From the NCBI GenBank assembly GCA_021324265.1, contig JAJPJK010000006.1:124001-188000 (forward strand): DNA of 64,000 bases. Direction: 5' to 3'. Shown here in pieces: positions 1 to 10,023 of the stretch. The notes beneath the pieces are model-generated. The model was given only the letters and a program-made list of their open reading frames with translations. It was not told the origin of the DNA and ran no database searches. The translations under genes were made by a program, and so were the position numbers. Every line of letters begins with the position of its first letter. The stretch's first letter is position 1. This DNA is from Thermoproteota archaeon (GTDB taxonomy: Archaea; Thermoproteota; Thermoprotei; Gearchaeales; Gearchaeaceae).

Positions 1-389
1 TTTAATGCTACATAGGTCATTACGTCCATGGGATTTGAGACTACAATAATTATAGAATCTTTCGCATATCTTACGATCTCTTTAGTAACGTCGCGTACGA
101 TCGGTGCGTTAGTTTTCAAGAGATCCATCCTAGTCATGCCTGGTTTCCTTGCAACTCCAGCTGTAACAACCACAACAGAAGAGCCTTCAATATCTTTATA
201 ATCATTGGAACCCACTACGTATATGCTTTTACCTTTTTCTGATGCCATTTGATTAAGGTCCATAGCTTCACCCTGAGGCAGGTTTTGTATTATATCTACT
301 AGGACTATTTCGTTTGCTAACTCTCTGTTTATAATTTCAAATGCAGTAGTGCTTCCTAACCTGCCAGAACCAATTACGGATATTTTCAT
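1..389 (-). CDS. Malate/lactate dehydrogenase family, N-terminal part (runs off window edge)
   Basis: Minus-strand translation begins MKISVIGSGRLGSTTAFEIINRELANEIVLVDI...GEAMDL...VVVTAGVARKPGMTRMDLL; Rossmann GxGxxG and MDH/LDH-like motifs; no stop before the window edge. Confidence 0.85.
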   Translation of the reverse strand, partial: MKISVIGSGRLGSTTAFEIINRELANEIVLVDIIQNLPQGEAMDLNQMASEKGKSIYVVGSNDYKDIEGSSVVVVTAGVARKPGMTRMDLLKTNAPIVRDVTKEIVRYAKDSIIIVVSNPMDVMTYVAL

Positions 390-419
390 CGATAAAGAAT
401 CTTTTCAGTATAGATAAGC

Positions 420-692
420 TTAACCGTATCTATATCCTATTCCTTTTCCCCATCGAGGATAGCTGAATTGGATGTTTGCATATGGGCATACTATTCTACA
501 TGAACCACATTCAACGCAATTGTCGTAGGATACGATCAATCTATCGTCTTCCCAATGATAGACCTCTGCTGGGCAAACTATTATACAAGGTTTGTTCTTG
601 CATTTCAAGCATTTCTGATTATCCAGAATCACAAGGTGTGACTTGTCATCCCTTTTATATCTAGCTAGGAATAGCTTAGCTTCTACTTTCAT
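420..692 (-). CDS. fixX: FixX-like ferredoxin
   Basis: CLKCKNKPCIIVCP and CVECGSCRIVCP cysteine motifs, ends ...FSYPRWGKGIGYRYG; follows fixC. Start trimmed to MKVEAKLFLARYK; the upstream part of the listed ORF overlaps fixC. Confidence 0.85.
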   Translation of the reverse strand: MKVEAKLFLARYKRDDKSHLVILDNQKCLKCKNKPCIIVCPAEVYHWEDDRLIVSYDNCVECGSCRIVCPYANIQFSYPRWGKGIGYRYG

Positions 693-748
693 GCTAGGTC
701 TTGTTTGCTGCTGTTGCACGTTAAAATAACGTTGATTCGAGTATTTAT

Positions 749-2038
749 TTATAAGAAGAGTGCTCTTGCTACTGCTAAAGAATCTCTTATCAACTGAGCA
801 ACATTCCTTCTGCTTAATATCGCTTTCCTCATTTCTTTCATCTTCAATTCTTTTGGTTTGCCATCTACAGTGTGCCAAATATACAGTAGATCGTTAAGTA
901 TTTCAGGATACTCTGTTAAGAGTGCCTTATTATTCCTCATCAAAGGAGGCACATTTCTGAATTTTCTAAGGTCTCTAAGAACAAAGCAATTCTTCAGTTT
1001 TTCTTCATAATTTCTTAGTGTTTTCATGCTGAAATCCCCTAGTTTATGGGCCTCAATAGCAGTTTCACCTGCATGGATCCCCGATTCTACAGCAAAGTTT
1101 GTTCCTTCCCATCCTACCACATTTACAAGCATTGCTGCATCACCTACGACCATGAAACCATTTGTGTATAACTTAGGAATTGAATAATAACCTCCTTCAG
1201 GTATCAAGTGAGCAGAATACTCCCTTAATGTGCCTTCCTTTATGTAAGGTGAGATTGAAGGATGTCTTTTGAATTCTTCTAATAATTCGTTCGGTCTTTT
1301 CCTATTTGCGGTAATATCACTTAGTAAGGCACCAACGCCAATTGAAAGTGTCTCTTTATTAGTGTACAAGAACCCCCCACCTGTCATACCTTTAACTGGG
1401 CCGCCGACAATGGTAACTGCAATACCTTCATCTTGGCCTAGTTTAAAAGTATCTTCAATTTTAACTCTGCCGACCTCAACAACTTCTTTGACTCCTAAGA
1501 CCATTTCATGAGGTTTCCATTCCTCATGTAGTCCTATTTGTTTAGCAAGAAGCGAATTTGCGCCATCTGCTGCAATTACAACGTTTCCATAAACCTCGCC
1601 TCTGTCTGTTTCGACTCCAATAACCTTATCTTCTTGAACTATTGGTTTCAATGCCTGTGTCCTGGTGACAACAATTGCTCCTGCTTCTTCTGCTTTCTTA
1701 GCGTACCATGGATCGAATTTTGCGCGCAACGCAGTATAGCCGCTTGGTGATTTGGATAATCTTTCATCTCTATACACTATCTTAATATGTCCTGTATCTG
1801 TGAGGATCCAATACTGGTATTCCACGACCTTTCTTTCTAGCGGTGCGATCTTTACGAAATCTGGGATTAGCCTTTCAAAAGCGTTTTTCCATATTACACC
1901 TCCAAACATGTTCTTTTCGCCTGGTATACCTCCTCGCTCTATTACTATTGTGTTGAGTTTAGCTCTAGCAGTTGTTATCGCAGCGGATATGCCCGCAGGT
2001 CCTGCGCCGACTACAATTACGTCAAATTTTTCAGGCAA
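749..2038 (-). CDS. fixC: FixC-like electron transfer flavoprotein-quinone oxidoreductase
   Basis: FAD motif VIVVGAGPAGISAAITTARA; GGVIW; GDAAMLVNVVGWEGTNFAVESG; operon with EtfBA and FixX. Confidence 0.9.
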   Translation of the reverse strand: MPEKFDVIVVGAGPAGISAAITTARAKLNTIVIERGGIPGEKNMFGGVIWKNAFERLIPDFVKIAPLERKVVEYQYWILTDTGHIKIVYRDERLSKSPSGYTALRAKFDPWYAKKAEEAGAIVVTRTQALKPIVQEDKVIGVETDRGEVYGNVVIAADGANSLLAKQIGLHEEWKPHEMVLGVKEVVEVGRVKIEDTFKLGQDEGIAVTIVGGPVKGMTGGGFLYTNKETLSIGVGALLSDITANRKRPNELLEEFKRHPSISPYIKEGTLREYSAHLIPEGGYYSIPKLYTNGFMVVGDAAMLVNVVGWEGTNFAVESGIHAGETAIEAHKLGDFSMKTLRNYEEKLKNCFVLRDLRKFRNVPPLMRNNKALLTEYPEILNDLLYIWHTVDGKPKELKMKEMRKAILSRRNVAQLIRDSLAVARALFL

Positions 2039-3896
2039 TTTTGACCACCTTGCTCAGTTCCTCAGTCAAAAGAGGAACAATTTTAAAAAGATCACCTACT
2101 ATTCCAAAATCAGCGACATTGAATATCGGGGCTTCTGGATCTATGTTTATAGCCACTATTATATCAGAGTTCTGCATACCAACTACGTGTTGAATGGCTC
2201 CTGAAATACCTATCGCCATGTAAAGTCTTGGTCTTACTGTGAGTCCAGTTTGCCCAATTTGATGATCCTTAGATATCCAACCTGAATAAACCACAGCCCT
2301 CGTGGCCCCTATCTCGGCATTCAATACTTTTGCCAAGTTTTCAATGTAGGGTAAGTTTTTCGGTGATCCTAGACCTTTACCAAAACTCACTATTATGTTT
2401 GCTTCTTCCAATCTTAGCTTCTCCCTAGGTTTGAATTCCAAAAGTTCGGTATGGATTGACTTTTCATCTATCGTAATATCCTCTCTGATTATTTCAGCCT
2501 CAGCAACTGGTCTCCTTGGTGGAATTTTGAATACTTTAGGTCTTATTGTTGCCATTTGAGGTTTATGTCTAGGACATACTATGGTCGACATCTCATTTCC
2601 ACCGAAGTCAGGCCTTGTAGCTAGTAACTGACCATTGGAGGGATCGATGTCCATTTGTGTTACATCTGCTACTAGGCCCGTTGGTATGAGTGTTGCGACA
2701 TACCCAGCCCAATCTCTACCGTTCTGAGTGCCTGACATCAACAATATGTCCGGTTTGTATTTCAAACATAATTCTCTCAGAGCTATCGAATAAGGCTCAG
2801 TCCTATAATCTCTAAGTATTGGTTTGTCAACTACGTAAACTTTATCTGCTCCATAGCTCGCAGCCTCATCTGCAAGATGTGTTATATCGTGTCCTACAAC
2901 GACCGCTGCACACTTCACTCCTAAGAGTCTTGATAATCTCCTCGCTTCCCCAAGGAGCTCCCATGAAACAGGATCAGGCTTACCATATCTGTGTTCGACT
3001 ACACTCCATACTTCTCCAAAGCTTTTTGTCTTATCAAAAGCAAGAGGAAGAGGTTTAGCTTCTTCATATATTTCTGCTGTTTTTTCTCCAAACGCGTTTA
3101 ATTTCAATAGTTGATCGATTAGCCATTGTACTGCTTCTCTTTCTTTGCCCCTTCCATCAAATATTTGCCCCTTCTTTCTTGGGGGCGGAGGAAATACTCT
3201 CTTTATGAATGTAGGCGAACCTCTAAGGCCTATTTTATCATCTTCAAGCTGTAAATCGTTCTTTCCCCACTTAGTTATCTTCGCCCTATAGGCTCTTATT
3301 ATATCTTGGACAGTTGGAATTCTGGGCACGTTGGCTTCTTCAGTAATGCTTAGTGCAGCAGGCAAGGATGCTTTAACTCTTTCAGTTCCGTCATAAACCT
3401 TTCTTATAGCCACGATGTACCCTTTTTCCAAATTGATTTCTTCTATTCTTACTGTATAAGTTATTATCGGGATCCCGAATCTTGCAGCAACACCTGGTCC
3501 TACTTGACCGGTTTCGCCATCTATAGCTTGCCTTCCAAAAAATAAGAGTGTGAAGGGTCCATGAATTTCGCACATCCTCTTTATACCCATCCAAAGAGTG
3601 TAGGAAGTAGCTAAGGTATCTGAGCCTGCTAAAGCTCTATCCGAAATATGGTAGGCATGATCTACACCCATTGCAATCAACTCTCTAAGCGTGCTCTCTG
3701 CTTGAAGAGGGCCCATTGTGAGAGCTGTGACAACCCCTCCCAGTTTTTCTTTTACCTTAAGTGCCTCTTCAGTAGCATGTAGATCTGGCGGATTAGTTAC
3801 GGCCGGCACACCTTCTCTTATCAAGTTGTTGGTTTTAGGGTCAATTCTCATATCCGTTGAATCTGGGACTTGTTTTACGCAGACTATTATATGCAT
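2031..3896 (-). CDS. Fused electron transfer flavoprotein beta-alpha (FixA-FixB)
   Basis: N-terminal EtfB-like MHIIVCVKQVPDSTDMRIDP...; C-terminal EtfA-like ...IIVSFGKGLGSPKNLPYIENLAKVLNAEIGATRAVVYSGWISKDHQIGQTG... in one ORF. Start trimmed to MHIIVCVKQ. Confidence 0.92.
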   Translation of the reverse strand: MHIIVCVKQVPDSTDMRIDPKTNNLIREGVPAVTNPPDLHATEEALKVKEKLGGVVTALTMGPLQAESTLRELIAMGVDHAYHISDRALAGSDTLATSYTLWMGIKRMCEIHGPFTLLFFGRQAIDGETGQVGPGVAARFGIPIITYTVRIEEINLEKGYIVAIRKVYDGTERVKASLPAALSITEEANVPRIPTVQDIIRAYRAKITKWGKNDLQLEDDKIGLRGSPTFIKRVFPPPPRKKGQIFDGRGKEREAVQWLIDQLLKLNAFGEKTAEIYEEAKPLPLAFDKTKSFGEVWSVVEHRYGKPDPVSWELLGEARRLSRLLGVKCAAVVVGHDITHLADEAASYGADKVYVVDKPILRDYRTEPYSIALRELCLKYKPDILLMSGTQNGRDWAGYVATLIPTGLVADVTQMDIDPSNGQLLATRPDFGGNEMSTIVCPRHKPQMATIRPKVFKIPPRRPVAEAEIIREDITIDEKSIHTELLEFKPREKLRLEEANIIVSFGKGLGSPKNLPYIENLAKVLNAEIGATRAVVYSGWISKDHQIGQTGLTVRPRLYMAIGISGAIQHVVGMQNSDIIVAINIDPEAPIFNVADFGIVGDLFKIVPLLTEELSKVVKIA

Positions 3897-3972
3897 ATCA
3901 TGAGTTATTAGATTAATTTCTTTAAAAGTATTGGCAAGGCTAAAAGTTATAAGCGCAGAATTTACCTTCATA

Positions 3973-5235
3973 ATGATGTTTGTAGGAAAGTCGCTTTTAC
4001 CCGAATATCTTCAAGATCAAGAATTTAAAGTATACATTCTTGTTCTCTTTAGCTCTCGTTTTTTAATCCCATTGCTTTTATTCCAGTTGCCTAACGTATA
4101 CACCGAATGGTTACATAATATCGCATTTCTCATGGATAGAAAAGGAGTAGACGCAATCTGGACTCCCTATCCGCTTCTAGTAAATTTTTTAATTTACTCT
4201 CTTTATGCTTTGACCTACAATGATTATGTCCTATTCTCTTTGGTATTCTTTCTTCTTAACGCATTGGCCGATACTATTAATGGGGTTATAATATGGAAAG
4301 TTTTAGAGAAGTCGAAATATTCTTATTCGCCCTACATGCGTTGGCTTTATGCTTATTCTCCTTTGCCAGTGATGTGGGTTTCAATGCAGATGGTATTTGA
4401 TCCCTATGTAGTTATGCTTTTGCTACTTTCCATTTACTTTATCAAGCTACGCAAATTAACATCATCAAGCTTTCTTGCAACTCTAGGCGCTTCCTTGAAG
4501 ATTTTTCCTATATTTGCAGTTATTTCTGCATTTTTTTCTTTTAAGTGGCATGAAAGAAGGTTGAAAAAATTTGTTATTTATTCTCTGATTTTTACAGCAT
4601 TCTTGAATTTCATGGTTGTAATTAATCCAACAATCTTTTTATCTCCATTTTATTGGCAGCTCAGTAGACCTGCATGGGGGTCGTTCTTTAGTCTTTTAAG
4701 CATATTGACAAATTATGACAATGCTATAAATGCGGGAGTCTTTAAGGATTTTGTTGCTAATTTAGTTAATTTCAACTTGATAGAATATGGAATTGTGGGC
4801 ATAACGCCTAATCCCACTATTTTGGGAACAAAAATCTCTCTAGACATTACGATCTTAAAGTTGTTTTCTCTCTCTTTTATGATTAGCTCTATCCTCATAT
4901 TCGGCTTTTTTGCTAAGAAGAAAAACTTAGGATTGGTAAATACTCTGTTGGGATTTTTATGTCTATTTTTCGTATTTTCTTTCGGTTTTTCTCCGCAATA
5001 TATTATGTATGTATTTGTGCTTCTTTTCTTGGTGTTAAGGCCTGAGAGGTTTATGACTACAATAATCGCTATTCAAAGTCTGGCCTTGCTAGAATATCCT
5101 TTTTCACTCATCTTTTTCTATTTGAATTTGCTGCCTATTCAGGGACTTTTGATCCTCTTCTATTCTGCGGTGCTGTTACGTGACTGTGTATTATTATATA
5201 TTCCTATAAGGCTTATACGAAATGGTGGCCTTTGA
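3973..5235 (+). CDS. Multi-pass membrane glycosyltransferase-like protein (GPI-mannosyltransferase/DUF2029-like)
   Basis: Many TM segments; YSPLPVMWVSMQMVFDPYVVMLLLLSIYF and NPTIFLSPFYWQLSRPAWGSFFSLL segments. Start trimmed from 3931. Confidence 0.55.
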   Translation: MMFVGKSLLPEYLQDQEFKVYILVLFSSRFLIPLLLFQLPNVYTEWLHNIAFLMDRKGVDAIWTPYPLLVNFLIYSLYALTYNDYVLFSLVFFLLNALADTINGVIIWKVLEKSKYSYSPYMRWLYAYSPLPVMWVSMQMVFDPYVVMLLLLSIYFIKLRKLTSSSFLATLGASLKIFPIFAVISAFFSFKWHERRLKKFVIYSLIFTAFLNFMVVINPTIFLSPFYWQLSRPAWGSFFSLLSILTNYDNAINAGVFKDFVANLVNFNLIEYGIVGITPNPTILGTKISLDITILKLFSLSFMISSILIFGFFAKKKNLGLVNTLLGFLCLFFVFSFGFSPQYIMYVFVLLFLVLRPERFMTTIIAIQSLALLEYPFSLIFFYLNLLPIQGLLILFYSAVLLRDCVLLYIPIRLIRNGGL

Positions 5236-5905
5236 TAATTTTAAATCGAAATTGCAAAACCTAGCGGAACAAAAAAACAGCAAGATAATACTAGCAATAG
5301 ACGATCCTGATTTTAGCCCAGAGCTCATTTCAAAGTTTAAAAGCTATGTAGTGGGCTTAAAAATAGGAATCCTACCTATCATTTATTCATCAGATAATAT
5401 AGTAAACATCTGCAAACAGTACCTTAGCGATTATGTACTTATAGCGGACATGAAAATCGCTGACATTCCTTATATATCTCGCAGAATTGGAAGCAGAGTG
5501 AAAAGTATGGGTTTCGATGCTGTTATAGCGCACGCTTTCGTTGGTGCAGATGTGCTTAAGGAACTAAAGGAAGAAATCGATACAATTGGAGTGGTGTGTA
5601 TGACTAATGAAGGATCATTACTTTTAAATCAGAATTATAGAAGCCTTGTAGAGATATGCAATGAACTAGAGCTTGCAGGTCTTGTTGCCCCTGCTACTAA
5701 ACCTGAGATTCTTAGGGATGTTAGAAAGATGTCTAAGTTACCGATTTTTTCTCCTGGAATTGGAGCACAAGGTATGCCCTATGGCTCAGCTCTAAAAAAT
5801 GGTGCAGATTTCGAAATTATAGGTAGAGCTATACTTAAATCAAAGGATCCCCTATTAGAAGTGAAGAAAGCATTGGAGGTGATGAGAAATGGTAGATATA
5901 GCTAA
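5222..5905 (+). CDS. pyrF: Orotidine 5'-phosphate decarboxylase
   Basis: IILAIDDPD, VLIADMKIADIPYIS, FSPGIGAQG; next to pyrE. Confidence 0.93.
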   Translation: MVAFDNFKSKLQNLAEQKNSKIILAIDDPDFSPELISKFKSYVVGLKIGILPIIYSSDNIVNICKQYLSDYVLIADMKIADIPYISRRIGSRVKSMGFDAVIAHAFVGADVLKELKEEIDTIGVVCMTNEGSLLLNQNYRSLVEICNELELAGLVAPATKPEILRDVRKMSKLPIFSPGIGAQGMPYGSALKNGADFEIIGRAILKSKDPLLEVKKALEVMRNGRYS

Positions 5906-6407
5906 GCTAATCCTTGATTATGGTGCTGTGAAATTTGGCGATTTTACTCTTTCTTCCTCCAAGAAGAGTAACGTATATGTAGATATGCGAAGTCTTATTT
6001 CGATTCCGCATGCATATAAAGAGATCATAAAAGAAGCCATAAATGTTCTCCAAGGACTAAAATTCGATGCTATTGGGGGGATTCCAACAGGAGGATTGAT
6101 ATGGGCATCTTTCATTGCTTATGAATTAAACTATCCACTTTGTTATGTAAGGAAGGAGGAAAAAGGTCATGGGACTTCTAAGCTAATAGAAGGAAGTTTA
6201 CCTAAGGCATCTACAATTATATTGGTAGATGATGTTGCTACAACAGGTTCTAGCCTGTCTTATGCAGCAGAAAAACTTCGAGAACATGGCTACGTGGTCA
6301 ACGATGCGTTAGTTCTTGTCGACAGAGAAGAAGGAGCTAAAGACATGTTATTTGCTAAAGGTATTAAACTTCATTCTTTAGTTAAGCTAAAGGATCTTTT
6401 GGTTTGA
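5889..6407 (+). CDS. pyrE: Orotate phosphoribosyltransferase
   Basis: PRPP motif TIILVDDVATTGSS; YVRKEEKGHGT. Confidence 0.95.
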   Translation: MVDIAKLILDYGAVKFGDFTLSSSKKSNVYVDMRSLISIPHAYKEIIKEAINVLQGLKFDAIGGIPTGGLIWASFIAYELNYPLCYVRKEEKGHGTSKLIEGSLPKASTIILVDDVATTGSSLSYAAEKLREHGYVVNDALVLVDREEGAKDMLFAKGIKLHSLVKLKDLLV

Positions 6408-6439
6408 ACTTTTTAAAGTTCGTATTATTTTATTCATAA

Positions 6440-7351
6440 ATGGCTTGGAAGAATCGAGATGTTGTATCCATAGATGATTTCTCTAAAGAAGATCTTGAAG
6501 CATTATTTAAGAAGACTGACGAATACGAGCATTCTTATCCTTCAGGCATATTGAAAGGGAAAATAATTGGAAATATTTTTCTTGAGTATAGCACTAGAAC
6601 ACGTGTAAGTTTTGAAGTAGCAGCAAAAAGATTGGGTGCTGAAGTAATAAATCTTGTTGCTGAATATTCTTCTATAAAGAAGGGGGAGAGCTTATATGAT
6701 ACCCTAAAAATGATGGATATTTATTCAGACCTTTTAGTGATAAGAAGTCCGATAGAAGGAACTGCTAGGTTTGCATCAGATGTGTGCAAGCATCCGGTAA
6801 TAAATGCAGGCGATGGTTACCTTAACCATCCTACACAAGCGATGATAGATCTTTATACGATAAGGAAACTGAAGGGTAGATTGGATGATTTGAGAATAGG
6901 CGTATGCGGGGATTTAAGATATGGTAGGGCTGCTGTTTCTTTTATGTTTGGGGTCGCAAAATATTCAAACAAAATTTATGCTATTTCTCCAGCTCAGCTT
7001 TCAATGAGAGAAGATGTTAAAAACAAGCTTACTGAGATTGGAGCTTACTTCGTAGAAACAAATAGTCTAGAGGAAGTTTTGCCTGAACTCGATGTCCTCT
7101 ATGTTACAAGGATACAAAAAGAAAGATTTCCAGATATAGCGGAGTATGAAAAAGTGAAAGGATCTTATAAGGTTGATTTGAAAACTTTGCAAAATTCAAA
7201 ACGCGATTTAATAGTAATGCATCCTTTACCTAGGGTAGATGAGCTGAGCTATGAGATCGATAATACACCTATGCAGGCATATTTTAAGCAAGCTGAGTTA
7301 GGAGTTTATATAAGAATGGCTCTATTGAGTTTAATCTTGGTAGGTGAGTAA
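6440..7351 (+). CDS. pyrB: Aspartate carbamoyltransferase catalytic subunit
   Basis: EYSTRTRVSFEVAAKRLGA; HPTQAMIDLYTI; MHPLPRVDEL. Confidence 0.96.
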   Translation: MAWKNRDVVSIDDFSKEDLEALFKKTDEYEHSYPSGILKGKIIGNIFLEYSTRTRVSFEVAAKRLGAEVINLVAEYSSIKKGESLYDTLKMMDIYSDLLVIRSPIEGTARFASDVCKHPVINAGDGYLNHPTQAMIDLYTIRKLKGRLDDLRIGVCGDLRYGRAAVSFMFGVAKYSNKIYAISPAQLSMREDVKNKLTEIGAYFVETNSLEEVLPELDVLYVTRIQKERFPDIAEYEKVKGSYKVDLKTLQNSKRDLIVMHPLPRVDELSYEIDNTPMQAYFKQAELGVYIRMALLSLILVGE

Positions 7352-7832
7352 CATGGAAGAAGCCGAGATGAAAGTTGCTAAGATAAGAAATGGCACGGTG
7401 ATAGATCATATACCGAGCGGTAAAGCGCTCGTTGTATTGAGGCTATTAGGTCTTACTGGAAAGGTTGAAAATACTTTAACTATAGCTATGAACGTCAAGA
7501 GCAAAAAGCTTGGTATAAAGGATATTATTAAAGTTGAAAATTTAGAACTTGATCCATCGCTGCTTGGAAGTTTGGCACTTATAGCACCTATGGCTACCAT
7601 CAATGTTATAAGGGATTATAGAGTCTATGGGAAAAGTAAGGTTATACTTAAAGATTATGTTGAAGGGATTCTGAAATGCCCGAATCCTACATGCATTAGT
7701 AGACAACAAAATGAACCTATAGTATCAAAATTTAAAGTCATACAGAAGACTCCTCTAAAGCTTCAATGCACGTATTGCTATAGATACGTCAATGAGAACG
7801 AAGTTATAGAGCAACTTGTCGAAGGTAAATAA
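7344..7832 (+). CDS. pyrI: Aspartate carbamoyltransferase regulatory subunit
   Basis: GTVIDHIPSGKALVVLRLLG; C-terminal zinc motif CPNPTC...CTYC. Confidence 0.96.
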   Translation: MSNMEEAEMKVAKIRNGTVIDHIPSGKALVVLRLLGLTGKVENTLTIAMNVKSKKLGIKDIIKVENLELDPSLLGSLALIAPMATINVIRDYRVYGKSKVILKDYVEGILKCPNPTCISRQQNEPIVSKFKVIQKTPLKLQCTYCYRYVNENEVIEQLVEGK

Positions 7833-9030
7833 CGAATTTCAGCTCATTGGAAGGGCTTTCATCGAAAATACGATTATCGATTGTTCTATTCTTATAGAAG
7901 GAGAAAAAATAAAGAAAGTTTCTAAACTCGAGCAAACCAATGTTAAGACAATTCGCTTCAGTGATCAATTTTTGATCATACCCTCAGCTATCGATCTTCA
8001 TGTTCATTTCAGAGATTGGGGCCAGTCCCATAAAGAAAATATCAAATCTGCATCTATGGCTGCTTTGGCAGGTGGCGTAACTACAGCACTGGATATGCCT
8101 AATACAATACCACCTATAAACAGCTTAGAATTAATTAAGAAACGTATCGAAGATTTTAAAAATAAATCATTAATTGATTATGGAATTCATTCAAAGCCTG
8201 TAAAGGTTGAGGAATTAAGAGAGGCAAGGAAATATATTTTCGGTTTCAAATTCTATGAAGAAGACCTTAGCATAATTCCTGAATATATTAGCAATGTGAA
8301 ACATGATAGATTGGTGTTTCATGCACAGTTTGGGCAGGATGAGCAAAGCGCAGTTAAGTTTGTGTTGGATCATACCTTTAATTGCGAAAATATTCGTTTT
8401 GCACACATTTCAAGGAAAGCATCATTGGATTTAATTAACAGCTCTAGGTTAGAAGGCAGGAAAATTTTTGTTGAGGCAACACCGCATCATGTATTTTTAT
8501 CGATGAAAGATCTTGAAAGGAAACCAACCGGTTATTCTACTGTGAGGCCCCCTTTAGCAGAAAGAGAGGACAATATAGCATTGATAGAAGCAATAAACAC
8601 AGGAAAAGTGGATTTCATTGCTACCGATCACGCACCTCATTCATTTGAAGAAAAACTCTCAGAGAATCCTCCTCCTGGATATCCCTCGCTAGAAATCTAT
8701 GTGTCGCTTTTTTTAACCTTTTCGAAAAGAGGGCTCTTCAACTTAGTTAAAGTAATGGAATGTCTTTGTTCGAATCCTGCAAGATATCTAGGTATAAGAA
8801 AAGGTGAGATAAGAGAAGACTATTATGCCGATTTAACTGTGGTTGATGTGCGTAGCTCTTATATAGTGGATTCCTCCAAATTCGTCAGTTTATCGAAATT
8901 CTCACCATTCGAAGGATGGGAACTTAGCTTCAAACCCGTTATGACCATATTGCGAGGAAATGTAATGTACTTAAATGGTGATTTTCAAGATAAGAATCAT
9001 AAACCAAAGCAGATAGCTGAGTTGGGATAA
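7816..9030 (+). CDS. pyrC: Dihydroorotase
   Basis: IDLHVHFRDWG, GGVTTALDMPNT, DFIATDHAPHSFEEK; TTG start; overlaps pyrI. Confidence 0.94.
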   Translation: MSKVNNEFQLIGRAFIENTIIDCSILIEGEKIKKVSKLEQTNVKTIRFSDQFLIIPSAIDLHVHFRDWGQSHKENIKSASMAALAGGVTTALDMPNTIPPINSLELIKKRIEDFKNKSLIDYGIHSKPVKVEELREARKYIFGFKFYEEDLSIIPEYISNVKHDRLVFHAQFGQDEQSAVKFVLDHTFNCENIRFAHISRKASLDLINSSRLEGRKIFVEATPHHVFLSMKDLERKPTGYSTVRPPLAEREDNIALIEAINTGKVDFIATDHAPHSFEEKLSENPPPGYPSLEIYVSLFLTFSKRGLFNLVKVMECLCSNPARYLGIRKGEIREDYYADLTVVDVRSSYIVDSSKFVSLSKFSPFEGWELSFKPVMTILRGNVMYLNGDFQDKNHKPKQIAELG

Positions 9031-9063
9031 ATTTATATCTCAATTCTGTTCTAATTTAATCGC

Positions 9064-10023
9064 GTGGACGAAGTAGTAAGGACAATCGATCTAACGAGAC
9101 ATTTCGGTAAGATGGTTGCACTTGATAACGTCAATATAACGATACGCAGAAATGAGATATTTGGTTTGTTAGGTCCTAATGGTTCAGGTAAATCTACGCT
9201 CATAAAAATTCTCTCTACATTGCTTTTGCCTACTTCTGGCGATGCATACGTACTTGGTTACAATGTTAAGACAGATTACATGGAAATAAGGAAGCGAATA
9301 AATATTGTAGCAGGTGATGACAGGCCAGGATATGGAAGCATAAAAGTAAAAGAAAACTTATGGTTTTTCTCCCAGTTGTATGGATATGGAGTGAGAGAAG
9401 GATGGAAAGTTGTTAATTCTCTGATAGAAGAATTTGGGATGCAAGATTATGCTGATAGGAAGCTTAATCGTGTATCTTCTGGAATGTTCCAAAAGTACAA
9501 TTTTGTTCGAGGAATACTTAACAACCCTAAACTATTGTTTTTAGATGAACCGACGGTCGGACTGGATGTAGAGATCTCAAGAGAAATAAGAAATTACGTA
9601 AAATCTTGGATAAAGAGAGATCCGGAAAGGACTATCCTTCTTACTACTCATTATATGATAGAAGCGCAGGAATTATGTGATAGAGTTGCAATTATCTACA
9701 AAGGAAAAATCGTCAAAGTCGATACTGTAGAGAATTTACTAAAACTCGTTTCTGGCGAGCATATTTTTGAGATTAAGACCAACTTTATTTTAAACGATTG
9801 TTTGGAGGACATAAAGAAAATACAAGGAGTTAAGGGTTTGTATTCGGATAGTGATGTCAGTACGGGAATAGCTAAACTGAGGATCGTGATGGAAGAAGAG
9901 GGGCCTATAGCAGATATATTGAGTTTGTTAAAAGAAAGAAACATAAAGGTTCTTGCTTTGAGCAAAGAAGAGCCTAATCTCGAGGATGTTTTTCTATATT
10001 TGGTTGGTAGCAAGTTGAGATGA
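9064..10023 (+). CDS. ABC transporter ATP-binding protein
   Basis: Walker A GPNGSGKST, signature-like RVSSGMFQK, Walker B LLFLDEPTVGLD. Confidence 0.95.
   Translation: MDEVVRTIDLTRHFGKMVALDNVNITIRRNEIFGLLGPNGSGKSTLIKILSTLLLPTSGDAYVLGYNVKTDYMEIRKRINIVAGDDRPGYGSIKVKENLWFFSQLYGYGVREGWKVVNSLIEEFGMQDYADRKLNRVSSGMFQKYNFVRGILNNPKLLFLDEPTVGLDVEISREIRNYVKSWIKRDPERTILLTTHYMIEAQELCDRVAIIYKGKIVKVDTVENLLKLVSGEHIFEIKTNFILNDCLEDIKKIQGVKGLYSDSDVSTGIAKLRIVMEEEGPIADILSLLKERNIKVLALSKEEPNLEDVFLYLVGSKLR

Noticed and set aside
693-878. N-terminal extension of the 420-878 ORF
   Set aside because: Overlaps the fixC 3' end and is low-complexity, non-ferredoxin-like; true start likely MKVEAKLFLARYK at 692.
1269-2204. 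Plus-strand ORFs opposite fixC and the EtfBA 3' end (1269-1511, 1538-1750, 1752-2204, 1972-2193)
   Set aside because: Antisense to well-supported conserved genes; translations show no recognizable family.
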